A stretch of DNA of 22,519 bases. Origin: Chloroflexia bacterium. Lineage in GTDB: Bacteria > Chloroflexota > Chloroflexia > Thermomicrobiales > JALYUS01. Location of the stretch: the NCBI GenBank assembly GCA_025924435.1, contig JAICIL010000028.1, positions 1 through 22,519 on the forward strand, in the 5' to 3' direction. Positions 1-7,943 of the stretch are shown piece after piece. Position numbers and translations under genes: made by a program. The notes beneath the pieces were generated by a model. The model made no database searches and was not told where the DNA came from. It saw only the letters and a program-made list of their open reading frames with translations. Position 1 is the stretch's first letter; each line of letters begins with the position of its first letter.

Positions 1-890
1 AACGCCTCCTGCACCCGCGCGCGCGCCTCGATGCGCGGCCGCGCCCGGTTCGCCGCCTGCACCGCCGCCTCCCACGCGCTCCCCGCGCGCAAAACGCGGG
101 CGCGGCCCCAGGCGAGTGCGGCTTCATACTGCTCCGGCGCGGGCGGCTCGACGGCGATGCGCCCGATGACGAGGGGTGTCTCGCCCTCCCGCCACATGCC
201 GAGCAGCAGGTGCGCCGCCAGCGTAATCAGCACGGCGACATCCACGGATGCGTCCGCCTCCACGGCCTCATCCGTCCCTTCGACGAGCGCGCGGGCGAAG
301 GGGCCGGTCGTGACGGCGCGGAGCAGGTCCGCGCCGCGCAGGGAGACGGCCACGACATGCGACCGCTCCGGCAGGCGGGGGCGGGGCATCCCATTTGGCC
401 GCGCGCCATCGAGGATCAGGTCGTTGAGGATACGGCGCGGCGTGAGGATGTAGCCGTCCGTCGCCGGCGTTTCCGGCGGGGCGAGCGCGGCGATGATCCC
501 CTGCGCGAGCGGCCCGCCCTCGGCGAGGATGCGCGCGGTCGTCGCGGCGGAGACCTGCGCGGCATCCACGGTGTCGAGGCCGAGTTTCGCATCCGCCCCG
601 GCGATGCCGGTCGCGCCGTCCCGCTCGATCAGAAAGAGGAAGTCGGGCTGCCGCAGGCCGCGCGCGGAGCATTCGAGGGCAATCGCCGGGTCCGCGCCGA
701 AGGAGCGTGCCGCGTGCAGGAGCGCGCCGTCCGGCAGCGTCTTGCCGACGAGCGCCGAGGCGCGCGGCAGCAGGTATTCTTCCCAGCCATAGCCGAGGGC
801 GAGGCTGTCGCCGTAGGCATTGGCGCGGTCGCGCACCGCGCGGTCGAGCAGGGCGCGGGCGGCGGCGAGGGCGGTGCGGGAAACTGCCAA
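1..890 (-). CDS. Conserved-looking unknown protein, possible PD-(D/E)XK nuclease-like fold; C-terminus cut by window edge
   Basis: The frame is open from a TTG at 888-890 to the window edge (296 codons read, no stop). An in-frame TGA lies six codons upstream of the TTG and an AAAGGA sits about 11 nt before it, so the TTG is the only start near the stop; a GTG about 18 codons further in is the alternative. I do not recognise the family. The N-terminal part has the order P82-D83 in a hydrophobic strand (QPDFLFLI), then D100-A-K102, then Q112. This resembles the PD...(D/E)xK...Q order of RecB/Cas4-like PD-(D/E)XK nucleases. That is inference from a short motif: it could be an enzyme, a degenerate member or chance. 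No signal peptide or membrane segment is visible. It lies downstream of the sigma/anti-sigma pair on the same strand, across a 145-nt gap with short repeats, so co-transcription is possible but unsupported. Confidence 0.75.
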   Translation of the reverse strand, partial: MAVSRTALAAARALLDRAVRDRANAYGDSLALGYGWEEYLLPRASALVGKTLPDGALLHAARSFGADPAIALECSARGLRQPDFLFLIERDGATGIAGADAKLGLDTVDAAQVSAATTARILAEGGPLAQGIIAALAPPETPATDGYILTPRRILNDLILDGARPNGMPRPRLPERSHVVAVSLRGADLLRAVTTGPFARALVEGTDEAVEADASVDVAVLITLAAHLLLGMWREGETPLVIGRIAVEPPAPEQYEAALAWGRARVLRAGSAWEAAVQAANRARPRIEARARVQEA

Positions 891-911
891 GCGAGGTGCG
901 GTCCTTTCTCA

Positions 912-940
912 GGACTGAGGGCGAAGGACTGGGGACTGGG
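912..940. repeat. Degenerate short GGACTG repeats
   Basis: GGACTGAG at 912-919, GGACTG at 926-931 and GGACTGGG at 933-940 lie in the gap between the anti-sigma gene and the first gene. The same core occurs as a clean tandem at 15580-15594. Confidence 0.55.
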
Positions 941-1035
941 CACGGGCGATGCGGTGATCGTCCACAGTCCGTGTGTATTCTACCATGATGCCTGCGGCGT
1001 GGACGGCGCGCCGCCCCGGCACCGCCGTGCGCCGT

Positions 1036-1287
1036 TCACCGGCCGGCTTTCCAGCCCCGGAAGACGCGGAGGAGGTCCTGCATGGCGGGTTCGGGGACGG
1101 ACTCCTCCGTGAGCGCGCCGACCGCGCCGATCGTCTGCCGCATCTGCGCGAGATAGCGGGCGCAGCCGTCGCACCCCGCGATGTGCGCGTCGAAGCGCGC
1201 CCGTTCCGCGGGGGGAAGCGCCCCCTCGAGATAGTCCGTCACCAGTTCGACGAGGTCCTGGCAGTCGAGTTCGCTGTTCGCGGTCAC
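1036..1287 (-). CDS. Zinc-finger (zf-HC2/ZAS-type) anti-sigma factor
   Basis: This 83-residue protein starts at GTG 1285-1287, behind a GAGGG placed about 4 nt upstream. The diagnostic feature is H35-x3-C39-x2-C42 (HIAGCDGC), with Cys9 as a likely further ligand, as in zinc-binding anti-sigma domains. Members of this family bind the cognate ECF sigma factor and keep it from RNA polymerase. It begins 7 nt after the stop of the ECF sigma gene on the same strand, the usual sigma/anti-sigma arrangement. There is no transmembrane segment and the tail is short (about 40 residues after the motif), so it should be a soluble cytoplasmic anti-sigma factor, possibly redox- or metal-responsive; that last point is inference. 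Confidence 0.9.
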   Translation of the reverse strand: MTANSELDCQDLVELVTDYLEGALPPAERARFDAHIAGCDGCARYLAQMRQTIGAVGALTEESVPEPAMQDLLRVFRGWKAGR

Positions 1288-1294
1288 GCGGCCC

Positions 1295-1984
1295 TCACGC
1301 TTTCACCATGTACTGTTCGAGCGCACGCCGCACCTTCGCCCGTGCCCGATGCAGCAGCACCCGTTGATTGGTCTCGGTGATGTCCAAAACATTACAGATT
1401 TCTTGCGAGCCGAGGCCCTCCACATCGCGCAGCACAATCACCGTGCGCTGCGTCGGCGGCAGGGCCTCGATCGCGGCGCGCAGATAGCGCTGCGTCTCGG
1501 CGGCGAGCAGCCGCTCCTCCGGCGCGTCCCAGTCGCGGGGGAAGGAGACCCAGTGGCGCGGGTACGGATCGTCCGGCCCCCGGAAGCGCGCGGGGTCCAC
1601 CGCCGGTTCGTCGCGCGCCAACTCGTCGCGCGCCAGCGCGGAGAAGGGGACGACGCGCCGATCCCGCTGCCCGCGCGTCCGGGCGCGGTTGGTGAGGATG
1701 CGGAAGATCCACGTCTTGAGGGACGAGCGCCCCTCGAACCCGTCCAGCCCCCGGAGCACCGCCAGCCACGTCTCCTGCGCCACCTCCTCCGCCACCGCGC
1801 GGTCGGAGACGTGGAGCGCCGCCATCCGTACGAGCGTCGCGTGGTACATCCCGACGAGCGACGCGAACGCCGCCTCGTCCCCGTCGCGCAACGCCCGCAC
1901 GATTGCAATGTCCGCCGCCGGGTTCTCTGCCTGGAAGGTCCGCATCCGCGCTCCCCGGCCACCATCCGTGGCCCGCCGCCCCAT
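1295..1984 (-). CDS. ECF-family RNA polymerase sigma factor
   Basis: This is a 229-residue sigma-70 family protein. Region 2 spans about residues 35-110, including the AEEVAQETWLAVLRGL and SLKTWIFRILTNRAR segments. Region 4 spans about 167-225, with LPPTQRTVIVLRDVEG and a helix-turn-helix (SQEICNVLDITETNQRVLLHRAR). Between them lies an unusually long ~55-residue linker rich in Trp, Pro and Asp (HWVSFPRDWDAPEE). I chose ATG 1982-1984 because GGAGGG sits 5 nt upstream. The frame runs open to 2056, but a -10-like TACAAT lies inside that extension. ATG 1943-1945 with GGGGAG is the other candidate. It is followed after 7 nt by its probable anti-sigma factor, so both act together in a stress response of unknown trigger. 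Confidence 0.93.
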   Translation of the reverse strand: MGRRATDGGRGARMRTFQAENPAADIAIVRALRDGDEAAFASLVGMYHATLVRMAALHVSDRAVAEEVAQETWLAVLRGLDGFEGRSSLKTWIFRILTNRARTRGQRDRRVVPFSALARDELARDEPAVDPARFRGPDDPYPRHWVSFPRDWDAPEERLLAAETQRYLRAAIEALPPTQRTVIVLRDVEGLGSQEICNVLDITETNQRVLLHRARAKVRRALEQYMVKA

Positions 1985-2033
1985 CAATTCCCTCCGACGT
2001 GCGGCGGGCCGTGCAATCCCCGGTATCATCCCG

Positions 2034-2039
2034 ATTGTA
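2034..2039 (-). promoter_or_regulatory. Possible -10 element for the sigma/anti-sigma operon
   Basis: TACAAT on the minus strand lies about 50 nt upstream of the chosen sigma start. No convincing -35 or ECF-type element was found at the expected distance, so this is tentative. Confidence 0.3.
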
Positions 2040-2152
2040 CCGCAGCGCGGATTCATCCGGCGGCGGGTGTAACGCTTCGCGGCCTGCCGGGACTATGCGA
2101 GCGGCGTGGATGTGGCCGCGCACCGGCAGGAAGCGACGAAAGAGAGCACGGC

Positions 2153-2989
2153 GTGATACAGCAACGGGCAGAGCAGGCGGCGACCACCCCGTACCTGATG
2201 GGGCGCGGCGCGGCGGAGACGGAGCGGCTCATCTATCAGGCGGACTTCCAATCCCTCTTCACGCGGCGGCTGTTCGCGGAAGCCGGTATCGGGGCGGGCA
2301 TGCGGGTGCTCGACGTGGGCAGCGGCGCGGGCGATGTGGCGCTCCTCGCCGCCGCATTGGTCGGCCCGCGCGGGGCGGTCGTCGGGCTGGATAACAACCC
2401 GGCGGTGCTCGCCACGGCGCGGGCGCGGGCGATGGGGCAGGCGAACATCACCTTCATCGAGGGCGACATCAACGCGCCCCCGGTGGACGGCCCCTTCGAC
2501 GCCGTCGTCGGCAGGCTGGTGCTCGTCTATCAGCCCGACCCGGCGGCGACGCTGCGCACGCTGGCCCGCCTCGTCCGCCCCGGCGGGGTGATCGCCTTCC
2601 AGGAGTTCAACTTCACCGCCATCTCGCTCGTGCAATCGCCGCCGACGCCGCTCTGGGAGCAGGTCTGGGGCTGGATCCGGGGGACGATGCGCCGGGTGGG
2701 CATTGACGAGAGCATCGGCTATCACCTCCACCGGCATTATCGGGACGCGGGGCTGCGCGCGCCGCGCATGCACGCGGCGGCGTCGGTCGGCGGCGCGGAA
2801 TGGGGCGGCCATGTCTACGCGGCGGAGACGCTGCGCAGCATGCTGCCGCTCGCGATCAAATTCGGCGTCGCGACGGCGGACGAGGTGGGGATTGACACGC
2901 TCGCCGACCGGCTGCGCGCCGAGACCGCGGCCAGCGGCGGCGTCGTGAAGTCGCCCGACTTGATCGGCGCGTGGACGACCGTAGGCTGA
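2153..2989 (+). CDS. Class I SAM-dependent methyltransferase
   Basis: The 278-residue protein has a Rossmann-type methyltransferase core. Motif I is VLDVGSGAGD (52-61). The acidic residue ending strand 2 is D80 (GLDNNP), and FIEGDI (101-106) follows. FDAVVGRLVLVYQPDP and the post-motif RPGGVIAFQEFN complete the core. The substrate cannot be read from the sequence; the shape is that of Methyltransf_25/31-type small-molecule enzymes. The start is GTG 2153, with a purine-rich GAAAGAGAG about 6 nt upstream. The frame is open far upstream (from 1349), but that stretch is antisense to the sigma gene. It is divergent from the sigma gene across 168 nt, and a gluconolactonase-like gene follows on the same strand after 114 nt. 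Confidence 0.9.
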   Translation: MIQQRAEQAATTPYLMGRGAAETERLIYQADFQSLFTRRLFAEAGIGAGMRVLDVGSGAGDVALLAAALVGPRGAVVGLDNNPAVLATARARAMGQANITFIEGDINAPPVDGPFDAVVGRLVLVYQPDPAATLRTLARLVRPGGVIAFQEFNFTAISLVQSPPTPLWEQVWGWIRGTMRRVGIDESIGYHLHRHYRDAGLRAPRMHAAASVGGAEWGGHVYAAETLRSMLPLAIKFGVATADEVGIDTLADRLRAETAASGGVVKSPDLIGAWTTVG

Positions 2990-3103
2990 GTAGCCCTGCG
3001 GATCGAACCGGGGTTTCCGTTCGCGGATTGATCGTGCATCATTGTCGCAGGCCCGCGACGACGCGCGATCGACGCTTCACCCCAACGGACGGAGGAATCA
3101 CCC

Positions 3104-4186
3104 GTGGCGCACGAACCGCTCAATGCCCAAGCCCCGCTCACCGGCACGCCGCCGAGCACGATCACGGATCCGCCGCGTCAGTGGGGCCCCGGCGCGCCGC
3201 CGAATGTCTACCCGGACCCGGATATCGTCGTCATCGCGCCCGAATTCGGCACATACATCGTCGGCAACACGCCGATCCAGCGCCTCTGGACCGGATCGTT
3301 GTGGGCGGAAGGCCCCGCCTGGTGCGGCCAGGGCCGCTATCTCGTCTGGAGCGATGTTGGCGACGATGTCCAGTACCGCTGGTTGCAGGACGATGGCCGC
3401 GTGACCGCCTTCCGCCGGCCGTCGCGCAACAGCAACGGGAATTCGTTCGACTTCCAGGGCCGCCAGATCACCTGCGAGCATTTCTCGCGCCGCGTCGTCC
3501 GCTGGGAGCACGACGGCTCGTTGACCGTCATCGCGGACGCCTACAACGGCAAGCGGCTCAACTCGCCCAACGACCTCGTCCCGCACCCCGACGGCAGCAT
3601 CTGGTTCACCGATCCGCCGTATGGGAACTCGTTGTACGAGGGCCAGCCGGACGAGGGCGGGCCGTTCAACCCCCGCATCGGCACGGCGGACGCGGGCGGC
3701 GAGAAGCAGGAGTTGCCGACCTCGGTCTACCGCGTCGATCCGAGCGGCCGGATTGACCTCGTCACCGACGAACTCGCCCGCCCGAACGGCCTCTGTTTCT
3801 CGCCCGACTACAAGCAACTCTACATCTGCGACACCGGGCCGGGGCCGCGCGACATCAAGGTCTTCGATGTCACGGACAAGCAGACGGTCGCGAATGGCCG
3901 GGTCTTCACGGATATGCGGGTGGACGGCGTGCATTGCGGGCCGGACGGCCTGCGCGCGGATGTCCACGGCAATCTCTGGTGCGCGAGCGCCGCCGGGGCT
4001 GCCGGCCTCGGCTACCACGGCGTGCTGATCTTCACGCCGGAGGGCGAACTGATCGGGCGTATCCGCCTGCCGGAAGCGTGCGCCAATCTCTGCTTCGGCG
4101 GTCCGAAGCGCAACCGCCTCTTCATGGCCGCCAGCCAGTCCGTCTACGCGCTCTCCGTCAACACGCAGGGGGCCGCGCCCGGATAA
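3104..4186 (+). CDS. SMP-30/gluconolactonase/LRE-family protein
   Basis: This 360-residue protein is a predicted six-bladed beta-propeller. The family's metal and active-site signatures appear in order: E69 in AEGPAW, N156 in NSPNDLV, N228 in RPNGLCFS and D281 in GPDGLRAD, followed by HGNLW. Characterised members are calcium- or zinc-dependent lactonases such as gluconolactonase (EC 3.1.1.17), but the family has many substrates and this one is not assigned. No signal peptide is visible; the first ~40 residues are Pro-rich. The start is GTG 3104 with GGAGGA 7 nt upstream. The gene stands alone or follows the methyltransferase, and converges with the Fur-family gene 12 nt away. Confidence 0.9.
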   Translation: MAHEPLNAQAPLTGTPPSTITDPPRQWGPGAPPNVYPDPDIVVIAPEFGTYIVGNTPIQRLWTGSLWAEGPAWCGQGRYLVWSDVGDDVQYRWLQDDGRVTAFRRPSRNSNGNSFDFQGRQITCEHFSRRVVRWEHDGSLTVIADAYNGKRLNSPNDLVPHPDGSIWFTDPPYGNSLYEGQPDEGGPFNPRIGTADAGGEKQELPTSVYRVDPSGRIDLVTDELARPNGLCFSPDYKQLYICDTGPGPRDIKVFDVTDKQTVANGRVFTDMRVDGVHCGPDGLRADVHGNLWCASAAGAAGLGYHGVLIFTPEGELIGRIRLPEACANLCFGGPKRNRLFMAASQSVYALSVNTQGAAPG

Positions 4187-4198
4187 TGGCGTCGCTCG

Positions 4199-4636
4199 CT
4201 ATCGCGCCCGCTTGCTCCGGCACTCGGCACAGACGCCGTAGAGGACGAGATGATCCGTCTCGACCCTGAATCCATACCGCTCCTCGACGCGCGCAAACAT
4301 GCCATCCATCGCGTCCTGTCCGATTTCCTGCTCGTTGCCGCAGGCGCGGCAGACGAGATGGTGATGCGGCCTGGCCTTGGGAATCTCATAGACCGTCTCG
4401 CCCGTCGTCGCCTCCGCCGACACCACAAGCCCGAGCGCCACGAATAACTTCAGCGTCCGGTAGACCGACGAGCGGTCAATCGAGTCGTCCATCTTTTGCA
4501 GGCGGGCGTAGACCTGCTTGAGCGTCGTGTGGCCGCCCCCCTCGCAGACCGCATCGAGGATCATCACCCGCTGCGGCGTCACCCGATGCCCCGCCCGGTG
4601 CATGATCCCTTCGTAATCCATCTTCTCGTGTGACAT
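4199..4636 (-). CDS. Fur-family metal-responsive repressor (possibly Zur-like)
   Basis: The 145-residue length is typical for Fur. The N-terminal winged helix contains GHRVTPQRVMILDAV (16-30) and the recognition-helix segment DRSSVYRTLKLF (54-65). The dimerisation domain has the HHHLVCRACG signature (91-100). Two CxxC pairs, C96/C99 and C136/C139, form the structural zinc site. ATG 4634-4636 follows AAGGGA at about 6 nt. It is divergent from a CDF transporter with the zinc-type HxxxD sites, so a Zur-like or other metal-sensing role controlling that transporter is the simplest inference. A peroxide sensor (PerR) or Fur proper cannot be excluded from sequence alone. Confidence 0.92.
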   Translation of the reverse strand: MSHEKMDYEGIMHRAGHRVTPQRVMILDAVCEGGGHTTLKQVYARLQKMDDSIDRSSVYRTLKLFVALGLVVSAEATTGETVYEIPKARPHHHLVCRACGNEQEIGQDAMDGMFARVEERYGFRVETDHLVLYGVCAECRSKRAR

Positions 4637-4667
4637 CGCGAGTCCCTTCTCGCCAGTTTTTGCAACA

Positions 4668-4708
4668 AGCCATTGCTGCCCCGAAACGCGCTACCCTCTC
4701 AGTATAGA
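4668..4708. promoter_or_regulatory. Candidate control region between Fur-family gene and CDF gene
   Basis: The 99-nt divergent gap holds a weak inverted repeat, GCAA-N7-TTGC, at about 4662-4676, and a -10-like TATAGA at 4703-4708 reading towards the CDF gene. No -35 at standard spacing and no classic AT-rich Fur/Zur box is visible, so the assignment is tentative. Confidence 0.25.
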
Positions 4709-4735
4709 CCGATGGCGAATCGGAGGGACACAGCG

Positions 4736-6283
4736 ATGGCGCCGCAGGCACGACCCCAACCGAGTCATACGCACGGCGCCGGCCCGCTCGGCTGGCTCGG
4801 CGCCATTTTCCACTTCCACGGCCACGGCCATGAGGACGAGGAGCGCGGCACGGACCCGGCGCTTTCGACGGATGAAGGCATCCGCGTCGTCTGGCTCGCC
4901 TTCGCGGCGCTCGCCGTGACGACGATTATTCAGGTCGCGATCACCGCCCTCAGCGGCAGTGTGGCGCTCCTCGCCGATGCGATCCACAACGTCGGCGATA
5001 GCCTGAATTCGATTCCCCTGTTGATCGCGTTTTATCTCGCCCGCCGCCATGCGACGCGGCGCTACACCTACGGCTACGGCCGGGCGGAGGACCTCGCCGG
5101 TGTCCTGATCGTGCTTTCGATTGCCGCGAGCGCCGCGTATATTCTCTGGGAGTCGGCGCAACGGCTCATCCATCCGCATCCGATGCGGCACATCCCGTGG
5201 GTCGTCGCGGCGGCGATCATCGGCTTTCTCGGCAATGAGGCGGTCGCCCTCCTGCAGATTCGCGCCGGGCGCCGGATGGGGTCCGAGGCGATGGTGGCGG
5301 ACGGCCTCCATGCCCGCGTTGACGGCCTCACCTCGCTCGCGGTCCTGATCGCGGCGGCGGGGACGGCGCTCGGTTTCCCCGTCGTTGATCCGATCATCGG
5401 CCTCCTGATGGGCCTCTCCATCGTCTTCATCACGAAGGACGCGGCGGTGCGCATCTGGCAGCGACTGATGGACGGCGTTGACCCGCTGATCGTGGACCGG
5501 ATCGAGCAGTATGCGGGCGATGTGCGCGGGGTCGAACGGGTCGAAAGCGTCCGCGTGCGCTGGCTCGGCCATCGCCTGCATGCCGAAGTCGGCCTGGCGC
5601 TCGGGGATGGCCTCTCCCTGTGGGAGGGCGTCGGCATCACCGATGCGGTGCGGCGATCTCTCCTAGCAAATGTCCGGCACCTCGCCTCGACCAATGTCTT
5701 CGTTGAGCCGCAACGCGCGACCGACCTGTCGGACGGGCGGCCGCAAGAAATGGTCGAGCGATCGCGGGGGATTCTCCCGCCGCGCTATCAGGACCCGAAT
5801 GTCGCGGTGAGCGCCGCGCCGATGGGCGCGGCGGGGCTTGCGTACAACAAAGACGGCTCGGTCGCGTGGGACGAGATCTGGGCGGGTTACTGCGAATTGG
5901 CGCTGGCCGGTGGCCCGCCGCATCGCGGGACGCTCCTTGAGCCGGTCGGCCCGGATGAGATCGCCGCGAAGCCCGAACAGTACGAGGCCGTGCTCCGCGA
6001 GTTGGAACGCGGCCTGACGATGGTCACGGGGTTGCCGATTCGTCGCGGCGACACGCCCGGATGGATCGGGTTGGCGTGCGAGAGCGAGGAGATGGCGCTC
6101 TGGCTCCTCCGCGCCATCGTCGTCGAGAATGTCATGGCGCGCCGCGAAGGCGACGTGCTCTGGTTCCCCGCCGGCCCCGACTTCCGATTGGAGCGGGAAA
6201 TCAAGAACATCGTCACGGTCGTCGCGAAGACGAACCACTACTGGCGGGAACACGCGCAGGCCCTCGCGGGGCGTGCGCGATGA
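4736..6283 (+). CDS. CDF (cation diffusion facilitator) metal transporter fused to an unrecognised C-terminal domain
   Basis: The N-terminal ~325 residues form a CDF transporter. It opens with a His-rich segment (HFHGHGHEDEE, 26-36). About six transmembrane helices lie at 50-235, and metal-site motifs appear in helix 2 (ADAIHNVGD: H84, D88) and helix 5 (ADGLHARVDG: H192, D196). HxxxD in both helices is typical of zinc-type CDFs, which export metal by proton antiport. A cytoplasmic domain covers about 245-325. From about residue 340 to 515 there is an extra domain not found in ordinary CDFs (which are about 300 residues). It contains ALAGGPPHRGTLLEP (389-403) and many acidic and Trp residues; I do not recognise it. 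The start is ATG 4736 with GGAGGG 8 nt upstream; ATG 4712 lacks a ribosome binding site. It is divergent from a Fur-family gene, probably its regulator. Confidence 0.92.
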   Translation: MAPQARPQPSHTHGAGPLGWLGAIFHFHGHGHEDEERGTDPALSTDEGIRVVWLAFAALAVTTIIQVAITALSGSVALLADAIHNVGDSLNSIPLLIAFYLARRHATRRYTYGYGRAEDLAGVLIVLSIAASAAYILWESAQRLIHPHPMRHIPWVVAAAIIGFLGNEAVALLQIRAGRRMGSEAMVADGLHARVDGLTSLAVLIAAAGTALGFPVVDPIIGLLMGLSIVFITKDAAVRIWQRLMDGVDPLIVDRIEQYAGDVRGVERVESVRVRWLGHRLHAEVGLALGDGLSLWEGVGITDAVRRSLLANVRHLASTNVFVEPQRATDLSDGRPQEMVERSRGILPPRYQDPNVAVSAAPMGAAGLAYNKDGSVAWDEIWAGYCELALAGGPPHRGTLLEPVGPDEIAAKPEQYEAVLRELERGLTMVTGLPIRRGDTPGWIGLACESEEMALWLLRAIVVENVMARREGDVLWFPAGPDFRLEREIKNIVTVVAKTNHYWREHAQALAGRAR

Positions 6284-6296
6284 TCCATCCCCGGCG

Positions 6297-7496
6297 CTAC
6301 AGGCCGTCGAGCGCGCGATCCAGATCCGTGATTAAGTCGGGTGCGGACTCGATGCCGACCGACAGGCGGAGCAGCCCCGGATGCTGCGCCCACGGCGAGC
6401 CGGGAATCTGGGCGAGGAGCGCCGGATCGGTCTCCAGCCAGGCGGTGGGCGGGAAGATCAGCGACTCGACGCCCCCGAGGCTCGTCGCCAGCATGAAGAT
6501 GCGCGTCCCCTCGGAGACCCGCCGCGCCGCCGCCGCGCCGCCCGCCACCGCGAAGGAGACCATGCCGCTGAAACCGCCCGGCATCTGACGGCGGGCGAGC
6601 GCGTGCCCCGGATGGTCCGGCAGGCCGGGATAGAGCACGCGCGTCACCTTCGGATGCCCGCGCAGCCACTCGGCGACGGCCCGCGCGTTCTCCATGTGCT
6701 GGCGCATGCGCACGCCGAGCGTGCGCATGCCGCGGATGAGCAGCCAGCAGTCGAAGGGGCTGGGCACCGCCCCGAGGTAGTACTGCCGGTCGGTGATGCG
6801 CGCCGCCAGCTCGTCCGTGCGCGAGACAACGGCCCCGCCGAGCAAGTCGCTGTGCCCGCCCAGATACTTGGTCGTGCTGTGGACGACGAGGTCAATGCCC
6901 CAATCAATCGGGTTCTGGCAATAGGGCGAGGCGAAGGTGTTGTCCACCACCGTCAGCGCGCCCGCCTCGCGGGCAATCGCCGCCACCCCCGCGAGGTCCA
7001 CGATGTCCAGCAGCGGGTTCGTCGGCGTCTCGATCCAGATCATCCGCGTGTTCGGGCGCAGCGCGCGGCGGACGGCGGCCAGGTCGCCGAGATCAACGAA
7101 ATCGGCGGCGATGCCGTAGCGGGGCAGATCGTTGGCGAAGAGATGGTACGTGCTGAGGTAGCAATCGTACCCGACGATCGCATGGTCGCCCGCCGAGAGC
7201 AGTTGGAGCGCCGCCGTGACCGCCGCCATCCCCGACGCAAAAGCCGACGCGCCCGCGCCGTGCTCCAGATCGGCCAGGATCGCCTCCAGCATCGCGCGCG
7301 TCGGGTTCGCCCCGCGCGCATAGCGGTAGGGCGCGTCGTCGTCAATGCGCGCGCGGACGAAGGTCGAACTGGGGTGGATGGGCGGGACAATCGCGCCCGT
7401 CTGCGGGTCCGGCCCCTGATTACCGTGGATGAGGAGCGTGTCGAGTCCCCACTCCTCCCGGCCCGCGCGCCCGTGTCGTTCTTCCTGCGTCGTCAT
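6297..7496 (-). CDS. Trans-sulfuration PLP enzyme (cystathionine gamma-synthase / gamma-lyase family)
   Basis: This 399-residue protein is a Cys/Met-metabolism PLP enzyme of normal length. Visible signatures are YRYARGANPTR (58-67, phosphate-binding Tyr and Arg from the partner subunit), FASGMAA, D185 in VVDNTFASPYCQNP (pyridine-nitrogen contact), and the Schiff-base lysine K210 in VHSTTKYLGGHSDLLGG. The C-terminal LATSLGGVESL and HPGLLRLSVGIE are also family hallmarks. Cystathionine gamma-synthase, cystathionine gamma-lyase, methionine gamma-lyase and O-acylhomoserine sulfhydrylase share these motifs, so the reaction is not resolved. ATG 7494-7496 is chosen over an upstream extension because AAGGAA sits about 5 nt before it. 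It converges with the CDF gene (13 nt) and is divergent from the ABM protein. Confidence 0.94.
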   Translation of the reverse strand: MTTQEERHGRAGREEWGLDTLLIHGNQGPDPQTGAIVPPIHPSSTFVRARIDDDAPYRYARGANPTRAMLEAILADLEHGAGASAFASGMAAVTAALQLLSAGDHAIVGYDCYLSTYHLFANDLPRYGIAADFVDLGDLAAVRRALRPNTRMIWIETPTNPLLDIVDLAGVAAIAREAGALTVVDNTFASPYCQNPIDWGIDLVVHSTTKYLGGHSDLLGGAVVSRTDELAARITDRQYYLGAVPSPFDCWLLIRGMRTLGVRMRQHMENARAVAEWLRGHPKVTRVLYPGLPDHPGHALARRQMPGGFSGMVSFAVAGGAAAARRVSEGTRIFMLATSLGGVESLIFPPTAWLETDPALLAQIPGSPWAQHPGLLRLSVGIESAPDLITDLDRALDGL

Positions 7497-7624
7497 CGCT
7501 TTTCCTTTCCGGCTTCGCCGGCATTTCCTTCGCCAACGCGGCGTGGTATTCACCGCGACATTGTGATCTAATGGAGCGAGCCATCCATCAGTCGGAATCC
7601 TGTTCGCTGAGAAAGGAGAACCCG

Positions 7625-7924
7625 ATGTACACCACAATCGTCCGTCGTACGTTCGACCCCGCGCGGACGCAGGAGACCCGTGAGCGCGCCCAGCGCGAGT
7701 TCTTCCCCGCGATGCAACAGGCCCCTGGGTTGGTCGGCTTCTATCTCGTCGCCGACAACGAGCAGGGCGTGAACACGGCGATCATGGTCTGGGAGAACAA
7801 GGAGAGCGCCGATGCCTTCTGGCCGCAGGTGGAGGCATGGTCGCGGACGCTCGACTCTCTCGGGAACCGCATGGAGACCACGAATCGTGGGGAAACGGTC
7901 ATCGAGATCACGCCCCAGCAGTGA
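7625..7924 (+). CDS. Small ABM-type (dimeric alpha/beta barrel) protein
   Basis: The 99-residue product opens with MYTTIVRRTFDP and continues through FFPAMQQAPGLVGFYLVADN and INTAIMVWENKESADAFWPQ-like strands and helices (here VNTAIMVWENKESADAFWP). This is the pattern of antibiotic-biosynthesis-monooxygenase-like ferredoxin-fold dimers. Such proteins include small oxygenases and ligand-binding proteins; function here is unknown. ATG 7625 is preceded by AAGGAG at 6 nt, which excludes a longer in-frame start at 7571. It stands alone between a divergent PLP enzyme and a convergent csaA. Confidence 0.8.
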   Translation: MYTTIVRRTFDPARTQETRERAQREFFPAMQQAPGLVGFYLVADNEQGVNTAIMVWENKESADAFWPQVEAWSRTLDSLGNRMETTNRGETVIEITPQQ

Positions 7925-7943
7925 CGGGTTCGTCGCACACACG

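Noticed and set aside
210..1112. Long open frame on the plus strand over the first gene and anti-sigma gene
   Set aside because: Arg/Gly-rich composition with no family features; it is the shadow of the minus-strand gene (frame open 890 to 1) and the anti-sigma gene in GC-rich DNA.
1349..2152. N-terminal extension of the methyltransferase frame
   Set aside because: Lies antisense to the ECF sigma gene, reads as low-quality Arg-rich sequence, and the GTG at 2153 has its own upstream purine stretch.
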